Positions 8,316 to 17,977 are shown, counted from the first letter of the stretch. The stretch is 64,000 nucleotides of DNA from Maricaulis sp965242785 (GCA_965242785.1 CBDETA010000004.1:1-64000), one strand, 5' to 3'. Numbers and translations: made by a program. The notes: generated by a model from the sequence alone, not told the origin.

Positions 8316-8852
8316 ATGGGGCTGATCAACATCTTGGCGTTCGCAGCGCTGGCCATGGGCGCAGGCCTTCATGGCGCACAGGGCCATGCGGCACATGTCC
8401 ATGGATCCGGGCAATTGGCCATGGCCATGGATGCCGCCGGGCAGCTGCAGGCCGAATTCGAGGCGCCCGGCGACAGCGTGTTCGGATTTGAAGGCCCACC
8501 GCGCAGCGACGTGCAGCGCGAAACCATGGCGCAGGTGATGACGCGACTGCTGGATGGCGCGAACATGCTTGGCTTCAATGGTGAGGCTGGCTGCGATTTC
8601 CGGGGCGCGACATCAGGCGATGACGGTCACCACCATGCCGCTGACGATCACCGTGACGACCATGCGCACAGCAATGTTCACATCATCTATCAGTTCCAAT
8701 GCGCCCACCCGGGCCGCCTGACCCGCATCGAGACCAGCTTGTTCACAGCCTTCGAACGGCTCGAGGAGATTGATACGGTCTTTCTCTCGCCTCAGGGCCA
8801 GCAAGGTTTCGAACTCACCCCCGCCTCACCGGATCACCGCATCGCGCAATGA
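8316..8852 (+). CDS. DUF2796 zinc-binding periplasmic protein (ZrgA-like)
   Basis: The protein has 178 residues. A signal peptide (about residues 1-24, ending near AQGHA) is followed by HVHGSGQLAMAMD, the DUF2796 start, and a histidine/aspartate-rich stretch (DDGHHHAADDHRDDHAHSN) that should bind metal. The second half has the conserved FQCAHPGRL and FLSPQGQQGFELTP. The family includes ZrgA of the Vibrio zinc-regulated ABC system, where a DUF2796 protein is encoded with an ABC ATPase and permease. The same order is seen here, and its stop overlaps the ATPase start (ATGA). Confidence 0.8.
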   Translation: MGLINILAFAALAMGAGLHGAQGHAAHVHGSGQLAMAMDAAGQLQAEFEAPGDSVFGFEGPPRSDVQRETMAQVMTRLLDGANMLGFNGEAGCDFRGATSGDDGHHHAADDHRDDHAHSNVHIIYQFQCAHPGRLTRIETSLFTAFERLEEIDTVFLSPQGQQGFELTPASPDHRIAQ

Positions 8853-9550
8853 GCATTCCCGCCATCACCCTTTCCCGGCTGCGCTTTGCCTGGCCGGGGT
8901 CACCGCCATTACTGCAGATCGACCGGTTCGAGCTGGCCGCGGGCGAGCGCCTCTTCCTGGCCGGCGCCAGCGGCAGTGGCAAGAGCACGCTCCTGGGTCT
9001 GATTGCCGGCATCACACCGTGCCAGGACGGCGAGATCACGGTTCTGGGCGAGCGCATGGATCCGGCCAGGCCGGCCCGGCGCGACGCCATACGCGCCTCG
9101 CAACTGGGCGTGATCTTTCAGCTCTTCAATCTGGTGCCTTATCTCAGTCCGCTGGAAAACGTGCTGTTGCCCCTGCAGTTCTCGGCCGATCGCGCCGCCC
9201 GGCTGAGAGCATTTGCCGACAGTCCGGAGGATGAGGCGCGCCGTCTTCTGGCCGTCCTGGGGCTGGAGGGCGATCTTCTTCATCGCGCGTCCACGGCGCT
9301 CAGCGTCGGTCAGCAACAGCGTGTGGCAGCAGCCCGCGCCCTGATCGGACGACCGGGCCTGGTCATCGCCGACGAGCCGACCTCGGCGCTCGATCATGAT
9401 GCCCGTGACGCCTTTCTCTCACTCCTGACCCGCGAATGTGAGGCCGCCGGCACGGCACTGCTCTTCGTCAGCCATGACCGCAGCCTGGCAGGCCGGTTCG
9501 ACCGCATGATCGCGCTCGACACCCTCAACCGGGCATCGGTGAACGCATGA
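8849..9550 (+). CDS. ABC transporter ATP-binding protein of the zinc cluster (ZrgB-like)
   Basis: This 233-residue LolD/MacB-type ATPase has a Walker A GASGSGKST, a Q-loop region QLGVIFQLFNLVPYLS, a signature motif that reads ALSVGQQQRVAAARAL (ALSVG instead of LSGG), a Walker B LVIADEPTSALD and the H-switch LFVSHD. Start and stop each overlap a neighbour by four bases, indicating a tightly coupled operon. It should energise the FtsX-type permease encoded next. Transport of zinc or a zinc complex is inferred from the DUF2796 partner. Confidence 0.88.
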   Translation: MSIPAITLSRLRFAWPGSPPLLQIDRFELAAGERLFLAGASGSGKSTLLGLIAGITPCQDGEITVLGERMDPARPARRDAIRASQLGVIFQLFNLVPYLSPLENVLLPLQFSADRAARLRAFADSPEDEARRLLAVLGLEGDLLHRASTALSVGQQQRVAAARALIGRPGLVIADEPTSALDHDARDAFLSLLTRECEAAGTALLFVSHDRSLAGRFDRMIALDTLNRASVNA

Positions 9551-10806
9551 GACTTCCCCTCCTCACCCTGGCCTGGAAAAGCCTGGCCAATCGCGGCGTC
9601 TCGGTCGGTCTGACCGTACTGTCCATCGTGCTCAGCGTGGTGCTCTTCCTGGGCGTGGAAAAAATCCGCACCGGCGTGCGCGACAGTTTCAATTCCACCA
9701 TCTCCGACACCGACCTGATTGTCGGCGCACGGGGCGGCGCGCTCAACCTCCTGCTCTATTCGGTGTTCCGGCTGGGCGATCCCACCGCCAATATGGGCTG
9801 GGACAGCTATGAGCTGATCGCCTCGGCGCCGGATGTGGAATGGGCCGTGCCGATCTCGCTGGGCGACAGTCATCGGGGCTATCGGGTCGTGGGCACCACG
9901 ACCGACTATTTCCGCCACTACAGATACGGCCGCAGCCAGCCGCTCGGCTTTGCCGCGGGACGGGCTTTTGACGGGGTCTACGAGGTGGTGCTCGGTGCCG
10001 AGACTGCCCGGCAGCTGGGTTACGGGCTGGGAGACGAGATCCTGCTTTCCCACGGCGTTGGTGAGGTCAGCTTTGCCGAACATTCCGGCCATGAATTCGA
10101 GATCGTCGGCATCCTGGCCCCCACAGGCACGCCGGTGGACCGTTCCGTCCATGTCTCGCTGCAGGGCCTCGAAATGGTCCATGTCGGCTGGGATACCGGC
10201 GCCCCTCCGTCGGCACGCGAAGCTCATAACGACGCAGACGACCGTGCGCTGACGCCCGACAGCGTGACTGCGGTCTTTGTGGGCGTCTCCTCGCCGATCC
10301 GGGTCCTCAGCCTGCAACGGCAGATCAATACCTATGGCGGGGAAGCCTTGAGCGCGGTGATGCCGGGCGTGGCCCTGTCCCAGCTCTGGGAGGTGATCGG
10401 CGCGGCCGAGATCGCCTTCAAGGCCATCTCGCTCCTTGTGGTCATCGTCGGCCTGTCCGGCATCCTCACCGCCCTGTCCGCCGGTCTCAATGAACGACGC
10501 CGAGAGATGGCCGTGCTGCGCGCGACCGGTGCCCGTCCGCGCGACGTGTTCGCCCTTCTCATCCTGGAAGCCGCCTCGATTGCGGCCGCCGGCGCGCTGA
10601 TCGGCATCGCCCTCACCCAGGTCGGCTTTGCACTGCTGACCGGCCAAGTCCGCGCGCGCTACGGCATGGACCTGGGTGGCGCGGTCGGCCTGACCGAACT
10701 ATATGTCCTCCTCGTCGTCACCCTGGCCGGCGCGGCACTGGGGGCATGGCCGGCCTGGCGCGCCCAGCGCAATGCCCTGGCTGATGGCTTGTCGATCCGC
10801 TTGTAA
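9547..10806 (+). CDS. FtsX/MacB-type ABC permease of the zinc cluster (ZrgC-like)
   Basis: This 419-residue protein has one N-terminal transmembrane helix (about 18-38), a large periplasmic domain containing DTDLIVGARGGALNLLLYSVF, and three C-terminal helices. LNERRREMAVLRATGARPRDVF forms the cytoplasmic coupling segment typical of the FtsX/MacB family. Such permeases often act by mechanotransmission instead of classical transport. It completes an ATPase/permease pair with the upstream gene. Confidence 0.85.
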   Translation: MRLPLLTLAWKSLANRGVSVGLTVLSIVLSVVLFLGVEKIRTGVRDSFNSTISDTDLIVGARGGALNLLLYSVFRLGDPTANMGWDSYELIASAPDVEWAVPISLGDSHRGYRVVGTTTDYFRHYRYGRSQPLGFAAGRAFDGVYEVVLGAETARQLGYGLGDEILLSHGVGEVSFAEHSGHEFEIVGILAPTGTPVDRSVHVSLQGLEMVHVGWDTGAPPSAREAHNDADDRALTPDSVTAVFVGVSSPIRVLSLQRQINTYGGEALSAVMPGVALSQLWEVIGAAEIAFKAISLLVVIVGLSGILTALSAGLNERRREMAVLRATGARPRDVFALLILEAASIAAAGALIGIALTQVGFALLTGQVRARYGMDLGGAVGLTELYVLLVVTLAGAALGAWPAWRAQRNALADGLSIRL

Positions 10807-10815
10807 GGTTTCCTG

Positions 10816-11490
10816 ATGCTGTCTTTTCGCCGTCTTGTCCTGTTGTCTGCCCTGGCCCTGGCGGCCTGCAGTGCCAATCCGCCCGAGGCAGAAGCCGGAC
10901 AGGACGAGGCCGTGACCGAACCGGCCGCGCTTGCCGCCCAGGCCGAGACAACATCCGCCATGCCGGATCCAGCCATCACCGAAGACGACGCCCCGCTGCG
11001 CGCCACGCCGCCGCCGCCCGGCCCCAATCTCCCGGATCCGGACGAGAACGGAATCATCACCATCAATTGGGACGACCTTCTGCCGGAAGGCGAGATGGAG
11101 CGGATCGAGGAACTCTATGCCGCCTCGGCCGTGATGACCCAGATGGATCATTTCGGCGGCCAGATGCCCCAGATCGGCACGTTCAATGTCGAACCCGCCC
11201 TCATCGGCCAGACGGTGCGCATGCCCGGCTACATCCTGCCGCTGGACTACCAGCCCGGCGGCGATATCACCGAGTTCCTGCTCGTCCCCTATTTCGGCGC
11301 CTGCGTGCACACCCCGCCTCCGCCACCCAACCAGATTGTCTACGTCACCTCCGAGGAACCTGTCCGCGTCGAACGCCTCTGGGCCGCCGTCTGGGTCACC
11401 GGCGTGATGACCGCCGACCGGCACATGAATGATCTGGGTGATGCGGCCTACACGATGCAGCTCATCGGGCACGAGCCGTATCGGCGATAG
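10816..11490 (+). CDS. DUF3299 lipoprotein
   Basis: This 224-residue protein has a lipoprotein signal, MLSFRRLVLLSALALAAC, and a low-complexity Pro/Glu/Ala linker to about residue 75. The DUF3299 domain that follows contains ITINWDDLLP, MPGYILPLDYQPGGDITEFLLVPYFGACVHTPPPPPNQIVYV and a C-terminal AAYTMQLIG. The domain has a conserved Cys-x-His pair in GACVHTPPP that could bind metal. It commonly accompanies DUF2796 ABC systems, as here, 9 bp after the permease. Its exact role in the zinc system is not known to me. Confidence 0.8.
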   Translation: MLSFRRLVLLSALALAACSANPPEAEAGQDEAVTEPAALAAQAETTSAMPDPAITEDDAPLRATPPPPGPNLPDPDENGIITINWDDLLPEGEMERIEELYAASAVMTQMDHFGGQMPQIGTFNVEPALIGQTVRMPGYILPLDYQPGGDITEFLLVPYFGACVHTPPPPPNQIVYVTSEEPVRVERLWAAVWVTGVMTADRHMNDLGDAAYTMQLIGHEPYRR

Positions 11491-12629
11491 GGCCGACCTT
11501 CGCCTCACGCACCAGAATACAGGCGCTTGTCCACGCACGGACGGGGGCGCCATCTTTCTGCCCCCGCTGCGCGGGGGAAGTGGTTTTGCCAAAGGCAAAA
11601 CCGAAGGGGGCCAGTCCCATCCGCGAAATTCAGCCTGCTTGGCACCCCCTTCTCCCTTGGGGCTGAGGAGCCAAAGGACAGTCCGGGGGACTGTCCGGCG
11701 CGACGAAGGGTGCCGCGAAGCGGCGGATGAGGGGGAAATCCCGGTGGTGCCTAGAAAGGCTCGACCTCGCCGTCCCCCCTCACCCCGGCCCTCTCCCCAG
11801 GGAGAGGGAGGAAAAAAGGGAGGATAGAAAGAAGATATCCCCACCCCTTCCAGCCGCCCGCATACTCCTCCCCGCCTCATCACCGCTCGAGGCCCGGTCT
11901 GGTCGGCCGGGGGTGGTGGGGGAGTGGAGCGTGTCCTGAGAGCCGGGTGACCGCCGGCGGGACGGGCACGGCGGTCAGGGAGCACGGCTGTCATGCTACT
12001 CATGCAGCATCCTCGCCTGATATAGGACACACCCGCCCCGGCGGGTGAAATCTCCAAGTGCGGGACGCCGGATGGTGTCACTCACTCATACCTAGCGAAG
12101 ACGCCTGATGACGTCCCGCACCCTCACTTCTCTCATACCGCCAGCGTGCAAGCGCGTGGCGCTGTTGGTGGTGGGAGGAAAGCTCGATGCATCACCAAAC
12201 ACTCATCCACTCCAACCCACCGTCATGGCCCGGCTCGTCCGGGCCACCTCGGCTAACCTGCCAACAGGATGGGAGAGGTCCCCCGGACCCCCGCCTTCGC
12301 GGGGGCAGGCAAGCCGGGGGATGACGGTATTGGAAATGGGGGAAGAAAATGAGAGCAGGCGGAGCGCGCCTTTCCTCCCCATGCAATGGGGAGGGGGACC
12401 GGCCGAAGCCCGAAGGGCGAAGGCGGGTGGAGGGGCCGCGGCCGTCAGGCCGCGGAAGGCGACACGCTCCACGCCGCCTGCGGCGGCGCCCCATCAACCT
12501 TCGCTCCGCTCGGCCACTTTCCCACGGGGTGGGCAAGAAACACCAAGCCCCGGCCACCGCATTCGCCCTTCGCACCTCTGGCACCCTTCTTGCTCTCCTC
12601 TCAGGGGAATTCCCGGGAGGAGACACATC
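11491..12629. repeat. Non-coding spacer with GC-rich palindromic intergenic repeats
   Basis: This 1.1-kb gap contains no credible gene. It holds at least three blocks of the GC-rich palindromic type scattered between genes in many alphaproteobacteria: 11,545-11,815 (GCCCCCGCTGCGCGGGGGAAG, then CCTCACCCCGGCCCTCTCCC), 12,225-12,330 (CCCCCGCCTTCGCGGGGGCA, then CGGGGGATGACGG) and 12,360-12,540 (TCCCCATGCAATGGGGAGG, then a long CGCGGCCGTCAGGCCGCGG hairpin). A GGGAGGAGA ribosome-binding sequence for the next gene lies at its end. Confidence 0.7.
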
Positions 12630-13838
12630 ATGGGCCGTCCGCTCGCTGCCAAGACCGATCGCCTCATCCATCTCGACGTACTGCGCGGGCTGGCGGTGCT
12701 GGGACTGTTGTTTGCGCGCTTTCCGGCCAAGGGCGGGTCATCGCTGGCGCTTGAGCATCCGGATGTACTGGGCTGGTCGCTGGGCGAGCAGGTGATCTGG
12801 TGGCTCAATTCGGTACTGGTCGACGACGCGATGCGCGGCCTGTTCGCACTCCTCTTCGGTGTTTCATTGTGGATGATGACCGGCCCGCGCGAAGATCGTG
12901 CCCTAGTGCCGGTCTGGTCGTCCTACCTGGTCCGCACGGCCGGCCTCTTCGTGTTCGGCCTGGTCTTCCATGTCATCCTCCTGGCCGAGGCCTCGGACAT
13001 CCTGCATGTCTACGCACTGGCGGCCGTGGTGGCCTTGGCGGTGTCCCGGCTGGATCCGCGCCTCATCGTGCTGGGCGGAGTGGCCGGTTTCCTGCTGCTC
13101 GCCGGGCATGACGCCATGGGCGACATCTCCACCGCTCCGGTGACCGCGCAGGCCATGGAGCAGGCGCGCCTGGAACGTTCCACGGGCTATCTGCCACACG
13201 TGCTGCAGTCGATCGAGAACTTCCAGGCCTGGAGTCTCAATGCCGGCATTATCTGGAAATGCCTCGAGGCCGGCAGCTACATGCTGTTGGGTCTGGGCCT
13301 GTTCCGGCTCGGTTTCTTTACCGGCGGTACTGCGGGTGCCCTCACCCTCACCGCTGCCGGCTTCTATGCCATCGGCATTGCCCTGTGCGGCGGCGTCGCG
13401 CTGACGATTGCCGCTGGCGGGTTCGAACAGCTGGTGCGGGCCCACTTCATCACCACCCTGGGCAAGCCGCTGATCGTGCTGGCCCATGCCGCCATGATCA
13501 TGGCGCTGATGCGTTCACGCTCGGTTGGCGGTGTGCTGACGGCGGTGCTGGCTCCGGTCGGACGGATGGCGCTGACGCTCTATCTCGCCGGTTCGGCCAT
13601 GATGCTCTTCCTCTTCACCGGCGCGGGACTGGAACTGGGTCCCTTCGACCGCTACGGCGTTACCGGCATGGCGGTGGTGTGCTCGATCGTGCTGATCCTG
13701 ACGGCACGGGTCTGGCTGGGCCTTGCCCGCCAGGGACCGTTCGAATGGACGCTGAAGACCTGGACGCAGATCCTGTCCGGTCCGGTACAGGCCCTGGCGG
13801 TCCGCCTGATTCCCGCGGGTCGGCTTCAAAACGCCTGA
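12630..13838 (+). CDS. DUF418 multi-pass membrane protein
   Basis: The ATG at 12,630 follows GGGAGGAGA and gives 402 residues; translation further upstream would run through repeat DNA. The N terminus RLIHLDVLRGLAVLGLL and the C-terminal region (GRMALTLYLAGSAMMLFLFTG, near residues 310-340) fit the DUF418/YeiB family, which has 8-10 transmembrane helices and is related to heparan-α-glucosaminide acetyltransferases. The substrate is unknown. The gene is convergent with pgeF, and the two stop codons abut with no gap. Confidence 0.8.
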   Translation: MGRPLAAKTDRLIHLDVLRGLAVLGLLFARFPAKGGSSLALEHPDVLGWSLGEQVIWWLNSVLVDDAMRGLFALLFGVSLWMMTGPREDRALVPVWSSYLVRTAGLFVFGLVFHVILLAEASDILHVYALAAVVALAVSRLDPRLIVLGGVAGFLLLAGHDAMGDISTAPVTAQAMEQARLERSTGYLPHVLQSIENFQAWSLNAGIIWKCLEAGSYMLLGLGLFRLGFFTGGTAGALTLTAAGFYAIGIALCGGVALTIAAGGFEQLVRAHFITTLGKPLIVLAHAAMIMALMRSRSVGGVLTAVLAPVGRMALTLYLAGSAMMLFLFTGAGLELGPFDRYGVTGMAVVCSIVLILTARVWLGLARQGPFEWTLKTWTQILSGPVQALAVRLIPAGRLQNA

Positions 13839-14621
13839 TCAGGCCGTCAGGCCGATCACCCCGCCCTGGCCGCCAAACACGCCGCTTTCACCGCGGTGGT
13901 GGGCGCGGCGGGCGGAAAAGAGCAGCCTTTCCTCGGCATAGGTGCACAGGGGCGAACGCCAGACGGCCCGCTCTGGCACCCCCCCGGCAAGAAGCTGGCG
14001 GCGGCAGGCCTCGGCCACGTCCAGCTGAGCCCCGCCCTCCGCATCCAGTGGCGACAGAATGCCGCCGGTCGCTTCAAACACCGCCTCGAATTCCGCCACC
14101 ACTTCCGGCCCGACGCGGTAATGGGCCGCCGAGATCGAGGGGCCGATCGCGGCGATCATGTCCCCGGGATCACAGCCATAGTGCGCAACCAGCGCCTCCA
14201 GCGCGGCCTGGATGATGTTCTGTACCGTGCCGCGCCAGCCGGAATGGATCGCCGCGATGGCGCGCCGTTTCGGATCGAACAGCAGGACCGGCGTACAGTC
14301 GGCGGTCTGGCAGACCAGGCCAATGCCGGGGCGGTCAGTGATCAGCGCGTCCGCCTCGCCGGCCGGTTGGTCGCCCTTGGGCGGCTGGTCAACGCGCACC
14401 ACGGCGCGGCCATGCACCTGGGTGGCAAATACCAGATGATCCAGACCGACCGCCCGGCGCACCCGCTCGCGATTCTCCACCACATGCGCCGGATCGTCCC
14501 CGCGCGACCGGGTGATGTTGAGGGACGCATAGGGCCCGTCGCTGACCCCGCCCGGGCGGGTCGTGAAGGCATGGACCAGGCCATCATCCGGCCAGCCATC
14601 GGCGTGAAGCAACTCGAGCAT
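13839..14621 (-). CDS. pgeF: Peptidoglycan editing factor / laccase-domain protein PgeF
   Basis: This 260-residue YfiH-family protein shows the conserved Zn/Cu-binding residues: H in ATQVHGRAVV, C in CQTADCTPVLLFD and H in AIHSGWRGTVQNI. The C-terminal LCTYAEERLLFSARR is also typical. YfiH/PgeF corrects peptidoglycan by removing wrongly incorporated L-serine precursors; mammalian homologues are purine nucleoside enzymes. The length is normal and the assignment is firm. Confidence 0.92.
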   Translation of the reverse strand: MLELLHADGWPDDGLVHAFTTRPGGVSDGPYASLNITRSRGDDPAHVVENRERVRRAVGLDHLVFATQVHGRAVVRVDQPPKGDQPAGEADALITDRPGIGLVCQTADCTPVLLFDPKRRAIAAIHSGWRGTVQNIIQAALEALVAHYGCDPGDMIAAIGPSISAAHYRVGPEVVAEFEAVFEATGGILSPLDAEGGAQLDVAEACRRQLLAGGVPERAVWRSPLCTYAEERLLFSARRAHHRGESGVFGGQGGVIGLTA

Positions 14622-14743
14622 CAGGGGTAATTATCCTTTCCGCTCAACACCCTTGCCCGTGTCTCAAACGAGGTCAATCAGACAGATACCGCGCCGACCA
14701 CGGGTTGTGTATACTGCCGTCACGCCATCCGTGAGGGGAAATC

Positions 14744-15562
14744 ATGAAACTCGACGCGCACCGCCTGGTGAAGCCGAACGGCAATCCGGTGAGCTTCAAG
14801 CCGACGCCCAATATCAGCGCCAACCGCACCATCACGCCGCAATACCTGGTCATCCACTACACCGCCGGCGCCAGCCTGGGCTCCTCGGTCAACTGGCTGA
14901 CCAATCCGGCGGCCCAGGCCTCGGCGCATCTGGTGATCGGGCGCGAGGGCGAGATCGTCCAGCTCGCCGAGTTCAACCAGCGCTGCTGGCATGCGGGCGT
15001 GTCCAGCTGGCGCGGGCTCAGCGGTCTCAACTCGCACTCGATCGGCATCGAGCTGGACAATGCCGGCATCCTGCAGGAGACCAGCGATGGCTGGATCTCG
15101 GCCTTTCAGAAGCGCTATGCGGACACCGATGTGCTGGAGGCCGCGCACAAGAATGACGGCGTGATGCGCGGCTGGCACCGCTACACGACCGCCCAGATCG
15201 AGGCCGTCATCGAGATCGGCTGCCTGCTTGCGGACGCCTACCAGCTCAAGGATGTCATCGGCCATGACGACATCGCCCCCGGCCGCAAGACCGATCCGGG
15301 CCCGGCCTTCCCCATGGAGATGGTGCGCAGCCGCATCATGGGCCGCGCCAAGGATGACGAGGAACGCGTTGCCGCCACCGCCTCGCTCAACATCCGCTCC
15401 GGCCCGGGCACCGGCTACGGCAAGATCCGCGACCCGCTGCCCAAGGGCACACAGATGAAGGTGACAGGCTCGGACGGCGTGTGGATCGCCGTCACCGTGA
15501 TGGATGGCGATGAGGCGACCGATACGGGCTGGGTGCACTCACACTACGTGTCGGAGGTCTAG
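14744..15562 (+). CDS. N-acetylmuramoyl-L-alanine amidase with C-terminal SH3 domain
   Basis: In this 272-residue protein residues ~25-185 form an Amidase_2 domain with the zinc ligands in YLVIHYTAGAS, RCWHAGVSSW and VIGHDDIAPGRKTDPGPAFPM. Residues ~205-270 form a bacterial SH3 domain (ATASLNIRSGPGTGYGKI, then GWVHSHYV) that binds cell wall. There is no obvious signal peptide, so it may be cytoplasmic or released by another route. It hydrolyses the bond between muramic acid and L-alanine. The stop codon overlaps that of selO (convergent). Confidence 0.88.
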   Translation: MKLDAHRLVKPNGNPVSFKPTPNISANRTITPQYLVIHYTAGASLGSSVNWLTNPAAQASAHLVIGREGEIVQLAEFNQRCWHAGVSSWRGLSGLNSHSIGIELDNAGILQETSDGWISAFQKRYADTDVLEAAHKNDGVMRGWHRYTTAQIEAVIEIGCLLADAYQLKDVIGHDDIAPGRKTDPGPAFPMEMVRSRIMGRAKDDEERVAATASLNIRSGPGTGYGKIRDPLPKGTQMKVTGSDGVWIAVTVMDGDEATDTGWVHSHYVSEV

Positions 15563-17013
15563 CGGCCAGGATTGCCGGCCTGGATGAATCCGGATCGCCC
15601 GGCTGCCAGCCCATAGGCCTCGCCGGTTTCGCGGATGTCCGCGATCAGCACCTCCAGCACCGACCAGTCGTCGTCCTCGGCGATACGATCCCAGACCGCT
15701 TCCACCGTCTCGATCACCAGATCGACCGGCTCGGACCGGGCGAAACAAGGGTGTTCGAGGCGCTCAGGCCGGTCCGGTGCGTGCCCGGCCAGCGCCGCCT
15801 GCCAGGCTTCGAACGTCTCACCCTGATAGCGCTCTGCCCGCGGTCCGGACATCGCCCGTTCGCGCGAAGCCTCACCGCCGAACCAGTCGAAGATCACCGC
15901 CTCCCAGGACAAGCGGCTCTCCTCCATGAAGGCCAGAAAGGCCCGGACCAGCGCCTCGTCCTTGTCACGGCCAGCGGAGACCAGACCGAACCGCGCCATG
16001 AAAGCGTCCAGCAGGGCCAGCCGGTAGACCGCCGGAAAGGTGTTCAGTGCCGCTTCCAGCGACAGGCGATCGCCCACCTGTGCCAGCGCGCCGGCAAACT
16101 GCTGCAGCGCCCAGAACACGGCTTCCGGCTGGCGGGCAAAGCAGTAAAGCCCCGTCTGGTCGAAATAGGCCGCCGTGAAGCCTGGCTCGTAGTGCGGCAG
16201 GAAGCGCCAGGGCCCGTAGTCGAAACTCTCGCCGGTGATATTGATATTGTCGGTATTGAGCACGCCATGGACAAAACCCGCTGCCATCCAGCCCGCGGCC
16301 ATTCGGGCGCAGGCCTGGACCACGCGCTCCAGCAGGGCGGCCGGCCGGTCCGGCGCATTCGCCACATCCGGGTGGTAAAGCGTGATGGCATGATCAACCA
16401 ATTGCTCAAGCCGATCCGGCGCGTGCTCGAAGGCGTGCCGCTGGAAAGTGCCCAGCCGCACATGGGAGTGTCCCAACCGTGTCAGCACGGCCGAGCGCGT
16501 CGGTGACGGCTCGTCATTGCGGGTCAGCTGTTCACCGGTCTCGAACACGGCAAAGGCCTTGGACGTATAGACGCCCCGGGCTTCCAGCAGCTCGGCCGCC
16601 ATGATCTCGCGCACCGCGCCCTTCAGGGTGAGCCGGCCATCCCCGGCCCGCGACCAGGGCGTCTGCCCCGACCCCTTGGTGGCCAGGTCCAGCAACCGGC
16701 CCGAGCGGTCCCGCAGCTGGGCAAACAGAAAGCCGCGCCCGTCACCCAGGTCCGGATTGTAGGTACGGAACTGGTGGCCGTGATAGCGCATGGCCCGCGG
16801 CTGTTTCTGGTTTTCCGGCAACGGGTCAAAGCGATGGAAATGCGCCGCCTTTTCCGCCGCATCCAGCCCGTCCAGCCCGACCTCGCGGGCCCAGCGGTCA
16901 TTCCAGAAGCGCAGTTTCGCTTGCGGGAAATCCGCCGGCTCGACCGGGTCGGAGAATTCATCGCCCAGACGGGCAAACTGCGGATCGGGACGATAGTCGG
17001 CGGAAACACTCAT
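15559..17013 (-). CDS. selO: Protein adenylyltransferase SelO (YdiU/UPF0061)
   Basis: This 484-residue pseudokinase-fold AMPylator has the family signatures RYHGHQFRTYNPDLGDGRGFLFAQL, DLATKGSGQTPWSRAGDGRLTLKGAVREI and GVLNTDNINITGESFDYGPWRFL. SelO transfers AMP to Ser/Thr/Tyr on redox proteins. E. coli and eukaryotic forms end in a Cys or Sec-containing tail; this one ends AGNPGR without a cysteine near the end, so tail-based regulation may be absent. The length agrees with alphaproteobacterial homologues. Confidence 0.92.
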   Translation of the reverse strand: MSVSADYRPDPQFARLGDEFSDPVEPADFPQAKLRFWNDRWAREVGLDGLDAAEKAAHFHRFDPLPENQKQPRAMRYHGHQFRTYNPDLGDGRGFLFAQLRDRSGRLLDLATKGSGQTPWSRAGDGRLTLKGAVREIMAAELLEARGVYTSKAFAVFETGEQLTRNDEPSPTRSAVLTRLGHSHVRLGTFQRHAFEHAPDRLEQLVDHAITLYHPDVANAPDRPAALLERVVQACARMAAGWMAAGFVHGVLNTDNINITGESFDYGPWRFLPHYEPGFTAAYFDQTGLYCFARQPEAVFWALQQFAGALAQVGDRLSLEAALNTFPAVYRLALLDAFMARFGLVSAGRDKDEALVRAFLAFMEESRLSWEAVIFDWFGGEASRERAMSGPRAERYQGETFEAWQAALAGHAPDRPERLEHPCFARSEPVDLVIETVEAVWDRIAEDDDWSVLEVLIADIRETGEAYGLAAGRSGFIQAGNPGR

Positions 17014-17053
17014 GCGTCCGAGCTAGGACCTTGCCGCCCGGAATGCAAACCCC

Positions 17054-17977
17054 TTAACCGCGCAGCCCGTCGCCCAGGGCCAGCGCCACCTTGTCCATCA
17101 GGGTCTTCGCGCCCGGCAGCACGGCCGTCAGATTGGCATAGCCATGCGGCAGCGCTTTCCCCAGCGTGTACTGCGCCTTCACGCCATGCGCCTGCAGCCG
17201 GTCGAAATAGACCCGCCCTTCATCCAGCAGCGGGTCCAGCTCGGCGGCGAAAATATGCGTTTGCGGCAGACCGGTGAGATTGTCCTCGAAGAGTGGCGAC
17301 ACCCGCCGGTCATGCGCCTGCTGCGGATCGGTGAAATAGGCGCGCGCGATCTGCTCGAGCGCGAAGGGCGCCAGCAGATGCCCTTCCAGCGCCTTCAGCT
17401 TCGGCTTGCGCCGCTCGACCATCTGCAACAGCGGATAGATCAGCAACTGGAAGCGGATCTTCTCGCGGCGCACCTGTCCCAGCATCGCCGCCAGGCCGCC
17501 GCCCGCACTGTCTCCGGCCACCGCGATACGCTCGATATCGGCACCGGCCGTGTCTGCCCCGACGCCAGTCAGCCAGTCAAAGGCCGCCAGCGCGTCATCG
17601 CTGGCCGCCGGGAAGGGATTCTCAGGAGCCAGTCGGTAATCGACCGCCAGAACACGGACCCCGCCATGCGCTGCCAGACGCCGGCACAGCCGGTCATGTG
17701 TCTCCAGATCACCGATGACATAGCCGCCGCCATGCAGAAACAGCGTCACGGGCGCGGGCGCGGTCGAGCCGAAAGGAATATAAAGCCGCGCCGGAATATC
17801 GCCGGCCAGGCCGGGGATCAGCAGGTCCTCCACACGGTCCACGGCCGGCGGTTTCACATCCATGAAGGGGATCGCATCGCGCAAGGACTTGCGCAGCCCC
17901 GGCGCGGCACGCGCGGGCTCGAACGGGTCGTCCAGACCGAATTTCGTCAGGGCTTGCGGCCAGGCAGTCGTGTCCAT
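17054..17977 (-). CDS. HSL-family α/β hydrolase (esterase)
   Basis: This 307-residue protein has the oxyanion-hole motif FLHGGGYVIGD near residue 80, the nucleophile elbow GDSAGGGLAA near residue 154, an Asp region AELDPLLDEG and a catalytic His near LPHGYANL. These mark the hormone-sensitive-lipase group IV of α/β hydrolases, which cleave short-chain acyl esters. No signal peptide is seen. The physiological substrate is unknown. Confidence 0.88.
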   Translation of the reverse strand: MDTTAWPQALTKFGLDDPFEPARAAPGLRKSLRDAIPFMDVKPPAVDRVEDLLIPGLAGDIPARLYIPFGSTAPAPVTLFLHGGGYVIGDLETHDRLCRRLAAHGGVRVLAVDYRLAPENPFPAASDDALAAFDWLTGVGADTAGADIERIAVAGDSAGGGLAAMLGQVRREKIRFQLLIYPLLQMVERRKPKLKALEGHLLAPFALEQIARAYFTDPQQAHDRRVSPLFEDNLTGLPQTHIFAAELDPLLDEGRVYFDRLQAHGVKAQYTLGKALPHGYANLTAVLPGAKTLMDKVALALGDGLRG

